From assembly GCA_902826635.1 (NCBI GenBank), contig CADEFQ010000020.1, forward strand, positions 29,260-64,779: DNA of 35,520 nucleotides. The letters run 5' to 3'. Of this stretch, positions 31,917 to 35,520 are shown one piece after another. The DNA is from an uncultured Pseudomonadota bacterium. GTDB taxonomy: Bacteria; Pseudomonadota; Gammaproteobacteria; Steroidobacterales; Steroidobacteraceae. The position numbers were made by a program, and so were the translations under genes. A model generated the notes under the pieces. It was not told where the DNA came from. It did not search any database and saw only the letters and a program-made list of their open reading frames with translations. Position 1 is the first letter of the stretch; each line of letters opens with the position of its first letter.

Positions 31917-32236
31917 GCGAGATGCGAACAGCTGACGGCGAACAGCTTGCGGCCAGAGGTGCAAGCCCGGCCGGCATTGACGCGCGACGCGCGGCCCGGT
32001 TCTGGCTGAAAGCCGTTCGCTGTTCGCTGTTCGCCGCGTCCGCAGGCATAGCGCTTTCCGCGTGCGCACCGATCGAGCCCTGGGTGAAGCCCTACGAGCG
32101 CGAGAACCTCGCCGATCCGATCATGGCCTTCGACCGCTACCCCGTCTCGACGGCCTACCTCGACCACGTGTACGAGGCGCGCGAGGGCGCGAGAGGAGCC
32201 ACAGGGAATGCAGGCGGCGGGTGCGGGTGCAACTGA
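31913..32236 (+). CDS. DUF4266 lipoprotein with repeat-derived N-terminus
   Basis: A 107-residue protein. ACAPIEPWVKPYERENLADP is the DUF4266 signature, starting at the lipid-acceptor cysteine 51, and the protein ends GNAGGGCGCN, a cysteine-rich C-terminus typical of the family. The leader before C51 is about 50 residues, far longer than a normal lipoprotein signal. Residues 3-15 and 30-42 are encoded by the two arms of a heptamer-based inverted repeat, and the second arm (FWLKAVRCSLFAA) forms part of the hydrophobic core. The start overlaps the TlpA stop and the DUF3570 start overlaps its own stop (TGATG). The metal-like CGC tail next to a thioredoxin suggests redox or metal chemistry (inference). 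Confidence 0.85.
   Translation: MSEMRTADGEQLAARGASPAGIDARRAARFWLKAVRCSLFAASAGIALSACAPIEPWVKPYERENLADPIMAFDRYPVSTAYLDHVYEAREGARGATGNAGGGCGCN
31921..32037. repeat. heptamer-based inverted repeat inside the DUF4266 leader
   Basis: Left arm 31921-31958 and right arm 32000-32037 are 38 nt each and pair at about 29 of 38 positions when one is reverse-complemented. The right arm contains CCGTTCG, CTGTTCG, CTGTTCG in a row (32013-32033), the unit of the array at 9529-9577. Arms are separated by 41 nt and begin 8 bases after the A of the start codon. Confidence 0.75.
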
Positions 32237-33441
32237 TGCACGAGCTTAGAGCAAAGAGCTTAGAGCGAAGAGCCAGAGGCGTCGCTCGCTACGTGCGCGT
32301 TCTTCTCTGGCTCTCAGCTCTGAGCTCTATGCTCTTGGCTCCGGCCGCTTCGGCCGGCGTTTTGCCGGAGGACCGCGCCGACCTCCTCTACCACCGTTAC
32401 GACGGCGGTGGCGTCGTCATCGACGGCCCCTCGCTGCTCGTGCGCAAGAAGTTTGCCGACAAGGTCTCGGTGTCCGCGAACTACTACGTCGACATGGTGT
32501 CGAGCGCGTCGATCGATGTCGTGTCGACCGCGAGTCCCTACAAGGAAGAGCGCACGCAGTACAGCCTCACGGCCGACTACCTGCGCGGCAAGTCGACTTA
32601 CAGTGTCGGCTACATCAACAGTTCCGAAAGTGATTACGACGCGAAGACGTGGTACGCGGGCGTCAGCCAGGACATGTTCGGTGATCTGACGACGATTTCC
32701 TTCAGCTTCAAGCGCGGCGCGAACGACATCTTCCGCAACATCGGCGGCAGCAAGGACCCCACGTTCAAGCGCGCCTCCGATACGCGCAGCTACGCGGTCG
32801 GCATCACCCAGGTGCTGACCCGCAGCCTGATCGGCGTCGCCAATTTCGAAGTGATCAGCGACGAAGGCTATCTCAACAGCCCGTATCGCTCGGTGCGCTA
32901 TTTCGACCCGAGCTCGCCGAACGGCTATTCCTATCAGGGCGAGCTCTATCCGAACACCCGCACCAGCAACGCCGCGTCGCTGAAGTTGAGCTATTACCTG
33001 CCGTACCGCGCGGCCCTCAACGGCTGGTACCGTTTCTACACCGATTCATGGGGCGTGAACGCCCACACGGGCGAGGTCACGTACACCCAGCCGATGTGGG
33101 ACCGCTGGACGTTCGCCGGCTCGGTGCGCTATTACAAGCAGGACGCCGCCGACTTCTACGCCGACCTCTTCCCGCGGCGCGACTACGCGAACTTCCTCGC
33201 GCGCGACAAGGAGCTGTCGACGTTCACCGCCCTCACCTTCGGGCTGGGCGCGAGCTACGATTTCCGCATTGCGCGCCTGCCGTGGGTGGCCAAGGCCCAG
33301 GCGAACCTGCGCTACGATTTCATGACGATTGCCTACGACGACTTCCACGACGTGCGCGCGAACGTGGCCGTGCCGGGCACCGAACCGCTCTACAAGCTCG
33401 ACGCCAACATCTACCAGGTCTTCCTCTCGATCTGGTTCTGA
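32236..33441 (+). CDS. DUF3570 outer-membrane beta-barrel-type protein
   Basis: A 401-residue exported protein. Signal peptide RVLLWLSALSSMLLAPAASA; mature part begins GVLPEDRADLLYHRYDGGGV, as in the DUF3570 family, and runs as alternating beta strands with many aromatic residues to the C-terminal NIYQVFLSIWF, the terminal aromatic signal of outer-membrane barrels. DUF3570 next to DUF4266 and TlpA is a recognised arrangement. The first 36 codons contain a second heptamer-based inverted repeat. ATG overlaps the DUF4266 stop by one base. Last gene of the rightward operon. Confidence 0.87.
   Translation: MHELRAKSLERRARGVARYVRVLLWLSALSSMLLAPAASAGVLPEDRADLLYHRYDGGGVVIDGPSLLVRKKFADKVSVSANYYVDMVSSASIDVVSTASPYKEERTQYSLTADYLRGKSTYSVGYINSSESDYDAKTWYAGVSQDMFGDLTTISFSFKRGANDIFRNIGGSKDPTFKRASDTRSYAVGITQVLTRSLIGVANFEVISDEGYLNSPYRSVRYFDPSSPNGYSYQGELYPNTRTSNAASLKLSYYLPYRAALNGWYRFYTDSWGVNAHTGEVTYTQPMWDRWTFAGSVRYYKQDAADFYADLFPRRDYANFLARDKELSTFTALTFGLGASYDFRIARLPWVAKAQANLRYDFMTIAYDDFHDVRANVAVPGTEPLYKLDANIYQVFLSIWF
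32242..32341. repeat. heptamer-based inverted repeat inside the DUF3570 signal-peptide region
   Basis: Left arm 32242-32278 and right arm 32305-32341, 37 nt each, pair at 31 of 37 positions. Left arm is GAGCNNA repeated five times; right arm is GCTCTNN repeated four times (32310-32337). Spacer 26 nt. It begins 6 bases after the A of the DUF3570 start codon, codon 3, the same place as the DUF4266 element. The right arm encodes LWLSALSSMLLAP, the hydrophobic core of the signal peptide. Confidence 0.85.
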
Positions 33442-33480
33442 ACGCTGCGGCGGGGCCGCGGTCCAATGCGTTAAGCTTGC

Positions 33481-33499
33481 GGCCGCCGCGTGGGCGGCC
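33481..33499. promoter_or_regulatory. 7-bp hairpin just before the SYLF ribosome-binding site
   Basis: GGCCGCC (33481-33487) pairs perfectly with GGCGGCC (33493-33499) around GCGTG. It stands 4 bases before the AGGAGG of the SYLF gene and 39 bases after the DUF3570 stop. No T-run follows, so it could be a weak terminator for the upstream operon or a structure that tunes SYLF translation. A second hairpin (GCGGC-GGG-GCCGC) lies a little upstream near 33447-33459. Confidence 0.4.
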
Positions 33500-33517
33500 C
33501 CCGAGGAGGATTAAACG

Positions 33518-34318
33518 ATGCGAGCATTCCCTATCCGCGCCTGGCCGGCATGCCTGGCCGTCGCCGCGTGTCTCACCGCGCCCACGCTGTACGCCCAGGG
33601 TCGCGAAGAGGCGAAGCTGATCACCGCGACCGAGGTGATGACCGAACTGCGAGAGAGCCGTGACCAGCAGGTCCCGCAGTGGCTGCTCGACCGGGCCTAC
33701 GGCGTCGTGGTCGTACCTGATGTCGTGAAGGTCAGCTTCTGGCTCGGCGGGCGTCACGGCAAGGGCGTGATGGTCGTGCGCGACGACGCCGGGCGTTTCT
33801 CGAATCCCGTGTTCGTGAACCTGAGCGGTGGCAGCTTCGGCCCGCAGATCGGCGCACAGTCGACCGATGTCGTGCTCGTGTTCACCACGCGCAAGGGCAT
33901 CGACGGCATCTCGGACGGCAAGGTGACCCTCGGCGCCGATGCGTCGGTCGCGGCCGGCCCCGTCGGCCGCCAGGCATCCGCCGCCACGGATGCCTCGTTC
34001 AACGCCGAGGTGTACTCCTATTCGCGCAGCAAGGGCCTGTTCGCCGGTGTGGCGATCGATGGCAGCGCGATCACGATCGACGACAAGTCGAACGCCGCGT
34101 TCTACGGCAGGAAGGTGAGTGCGAGCGACATCCTGAAGGGCGGCGTGAGCACCAGTTCAAACGGCGCGCAGCGCTTCCTCGCCGCGGTGTCGGCCGGCAC
34201 GGCGCCCGCATCCGCGACCGCCGTGGCGCCCGCGACGCCTGCAACCACCTCGCCCGCGTCGCCGCCGGCGACGGCCTCCGGCGTGAAGACCTACCCGCTC
34301 GAAGACCCGCCGAAATGA
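33518..34318 (+). CDS. SYLF/Ysc84-domain lipid-binding protein, exported
   Basis: A 266-residue secreted protein with signal peptide (PACLAVAACLTAPTLYAQG). The SYLF (DUF500) domain covers about residues 50-215: LLDRAYGVVVVPDVVKVSFW, GRHGKGVMVVRDDAGRFSNP, then SGGSFGPQIGAQSTDVVLVF, ASVAAGPVGRQA and YSRSKGLFAGVAIDGSAITI. The family binds phosphoinositides in eukaryotes; in bacteria the role is unknown, probably membrane association. An Ala/Pro/Thr-rich tail follows. Excellent ribosome-binding site (AGGAGG). It is 77 bp after DUF3570 in the same direction and may or may not belong to that operon. Its last 28 bases overlap the convergent membrane-protein gene. Confidence 0.9.
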   Translation: MRAFPIRAWPACLAVAACLTAPTLYAQGREEAKLITATEVMTELRESRDQQVPQWLLDRAYGVVVVPDVVKVSFWLGGRHGKGVMVVRDDAGRFSNPVFVNLSGGSFGPQIGAQSTDVVLVFTTRKGIDGISDGKVTLGADASVAAGPVGRQASAATDASFNAEVYSYSRSKGLFAGVAIDGSAITIDDKSNAAFYGRKVSASDILKGGVSTSSNGAQRFLAAVSAGTAPASATAVAPATPATTSPASPPATASGVKTYPLEDPPK

Positions 34319-35046
34319 GCCGGCGGCGGCTCGGCAACCACCAGGCTCAATAGGCCGGGCAGGTCGTCGGGCGGCCAAGGACCCGGCTTCGGGTCGTGCG
34401 CCGCCTCGTAGTAGAGGACCGTGGGCCCGAGCGGATAGCCGGCGCATGACGCGCCCGCGTAGCGCACGAACACCCGGCTGATGTCACCGGCTCCCGCCCG
34501 CGGCACGACGCTGATGCGGCCGCGGTTCCACGGCTTGCGCCCCTCGAGTGCGGCGCGGCGCGCGCTCACTTCGAGATCGAGGACGACGCCGTCGGGTCGG
34601 GCGAACTGGCGTTCCGCCTGCTCCTTCCAACCCGCGCGTGGCGCCGCCCAGGTGACCTTCGCGATGCGCTCGTCCCAGTCCGCGAGGGCCGCCGCCGAAA
34701 ACTCTTCCGGCATGCGGCAAGCCGTGACGTTCGCTTCGAGCAGCCATCCACGCGTCCTCGGTTCCGGAAGGCTGAACCACAGCGTGGCGAGCGCGAGCAG
34801 GACGCAGCATGAAGCGAGGGCGCGCCATTGCGCGGACCGCGACCATCGCAAGGCCCGCGCCACGGTGCCGAGCAAGAGTCCCGCCATCACCCCGCCCGGG
34901 CCGGTGATGAGGAGGCCGAGCAACGGCCCCTGGTTGGCGTCGGGGCTGAGCGCGAGCGGCCCGAAGAACCCGAACAGGAAACCGGTAGTGCCCAGCGTGA
35001 GCATCCACGCAGGGAGGGCTACGCGGACTTGAAGGAAACTCCGCAT
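34291..35046 (-). CDS. hypothetical membrane protein
   Basis: Not recognised. A 251-residue product with two N-terminal hydrophobic segments ([40 protein letters not shown]) and a third around residues 75-93 ([20 protein letters not shown]), then a soluble domain of about 150 residues rich in Trp, Arg and Pro ([40 protein letters not shown]). The start ATG at 35046 overlaps the end of the msrA remnant by 28 bases; M15 is an alternative. Ribosome-binding site weak. Long hydrophobic segments and normal codon use argue it is a real gene. Confidence 0.65.
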   Translation of the reverse strand: MRSFLQVRVALPAWMLTLGTTGFLFGFFGPLALSPDANQGPLLGLLITGPGGVMAGLLLGTVARALRWSRSAQWRALASCCVLLALATLWFSLPEPRTRGWLLEANVTACRMPEEFSAAALADWDERIAKVTWAAPRAGWKEQAERQFARPDGVVLDLEVSARRAALEGRKPWNRGRISVVPRAGAGDISRVFVRYAGASCAGYPLGPTVLYYEAAHDPKPGPWPPDDLPGLLSLVVAEPPPAHFGGSSSG

Positions 35047-35123
35047 CCACCGATCCCGCAGTATCCGTTGGGGTTCTTCGCGAGGTACTGCTGGTGGTAG
35101 TCGGTGCCGATGTGTTTTCTCAT
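35019..35123 (-). pseudogene. msrA: 3' remnant of msrA (peptide methionine sulfoxide reductase A)
   Basis: Reading leftward to a TAG at 35019-35021, the frame gives [20 protein letters not shown] then GVSFKSA, the well-known C-terminal end of MsrA ([21 protein letters not shown]). Only about 30 residues of MsrA are present; the catalytic N-terminal GCFW region is absent. Upstream of HIGTD the sequence no longer resembles MsrA. The frame continues to a TAG near 35216 with an unrecognised peptide ([20 protein letters not shown]). It is a truncated fragment left by deletion or recombination, not a functional gene. Confidence 0.8.
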
Positions 35124-35216
35124 ACGGAAATCAAAGTGCCAATCGGAAGTGGTATCGCGACCGGTCGACTTTCGGTAGACGTTGCCGTCGATCCTGCGGT
35201 AGACCAGACCGAAATT

Positions 35217-35513
35217 CTAATTGCTGCCGGTGAGCGATTGAAGGTCCACCTGCTGCAGTCGCTCCGTGATGTCCTCGACCCCAGGCAGCAGCCAAATGCT
35301 GTCGCGAAGCACGAACTTCCAGCCGTTTGTATGCTTCACGAATGCAGCGTGATCCTTGACGACGAGAAATGGGATCAAGGCGGCTCTCAATACCGAAAAA
35401 TCCTCGTTGAATAGCACGCCGGCAAGGAAATCGAAATGTGCGCTTTCGAGGTCGCGGATCGCACTGGGGGTGTCAGGAATTTTGTGTGCGAGCCGGATGA
35501 TGCAATCACTCGC
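35217..35513 (-). pseudogene. truncated fragment of a DUF6998-like hypothetical protein
   Basis: An open frame of 98 residues, closed upstream by TGA at 35514-35516 and without any ATG. It reads PSAIRDLESAHFDFLAGVLF, NEDFSVLRAALIPFLVVKDH, AAFVKHTNGWKFVLRDSIWL, LPGVEDITERLQQ. This looks like the C-terminal part of a family of about 200-residue hypothetical proteins in which IRDLE...FDFLAGVLF and LRAALIP...VKHTN are conserved; the DUF6998 label is from memory and tentative. The upstream stop and missing N-terminal part indicate a broken gene, unless a frameshift or an upstream start beyond the window rescues it. AT-richer than the rest of the window. Confidence 0.5.
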
Positions 35514-35520
35514 TCAACAC

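Noticed and set aside
1-35520. CRISPR arrays, tRNA or rRNA genes, transposases, integrases
   Set aside because: No spaced direct-repeat array, no cloverleaf-like segment, no rRNA stretch and no recognisable recombinase were seen. The heptamer arrays have no spacers and are not CRISPR.

Overview
High-GC, densely coding bacterial DNA. The gene content (Sec and Tat exported proteins, lipoproteins, outer-membrane beta-barrels, ExbB/ExbD-type motors, periplasmic c-type haem proteins) points to a Gram-negative proteobacterium. A gammaproteobacterium of the Steroidobacter/Nevskia kind is my guess from gene content only, not a proven assignment. No tRNA, rRNA, CRISPR array or insertion sequence was seen.

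Region 1 (1-8613) is acyl-CoA metabolism: three class III (CaiB/BaiF) CoA-transferases, an isochorismatase-like hydrolase overlapping an EamA exporter, a citrate-lyase-beta/HpcH-type lyase under a GntR/UTRA regulator, and, divergently, a tightly coupled MaoC hydratase - acyl-CoA dehydrogenase - CoA-transferase - CoA-transferase operon. The inventory (CoA-transferase + MaoC hydratase + CitE-like lyase + acyl-CoA dehydrogenase) resembles itaconate/citramalyl-CoA catabolism, but the substrate is not proven. The divergent promoter region holds a near-consensus sigma70 promoter and a perfect palindrome just after its -10.

Region 2 (8774-11560) holds an orphan membrane-anchored protein, a 49-bp array of seven heptamers, and a KefB/CPA2 cation:proton antiporter.

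Region 3 (11603-33441) is the heart of the window: two divergent near-continuous operons. Leftward from 27014: a monohaem cytochrome with DUF1588/DUF1585-like features, a dihaem LamG-like lipoprotein, a Tat-exported DUF1501-like protein, a TlpA-like thioredoxin, a coiled-coil periplasmic protein, two large TPR proteins, a proline-rich exported protein, TolQ/ExbB, two ExbD/TolR, an AgmX/TonB-like energy transducer and a small orphan protein. Rightward from 27305: an HzsA-related lipoprotein with PD40-like and haem motifs, an SH3/beta-barrel protein, a beta-barrel lipoprotein, a second TlpA, a DUF4266 lipoprotein and a DUF3570 protein. Together they look like one proton-motive-force-energised, redox-active envelope machine. 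Its inventory overlaps both the myxobacterial Agl/Glt motor and the planctomycete cytochrome/DUF1501 pairs. I know of no described function for this combination.

Two inverted repeats built of heptamers lie inside the DUF4266 and DUF3570 genes, each starting at codon 3 and supplying part of the signal peptide. They share the motif of the array near KefB.

Region 4 (33518-35520) holds a SYLF lipid-binding protein and a membrane protein, then an AT-richer end with a 3' remnant of msrA and a broken gene fragment, which looks like a recombination or decay boundary.
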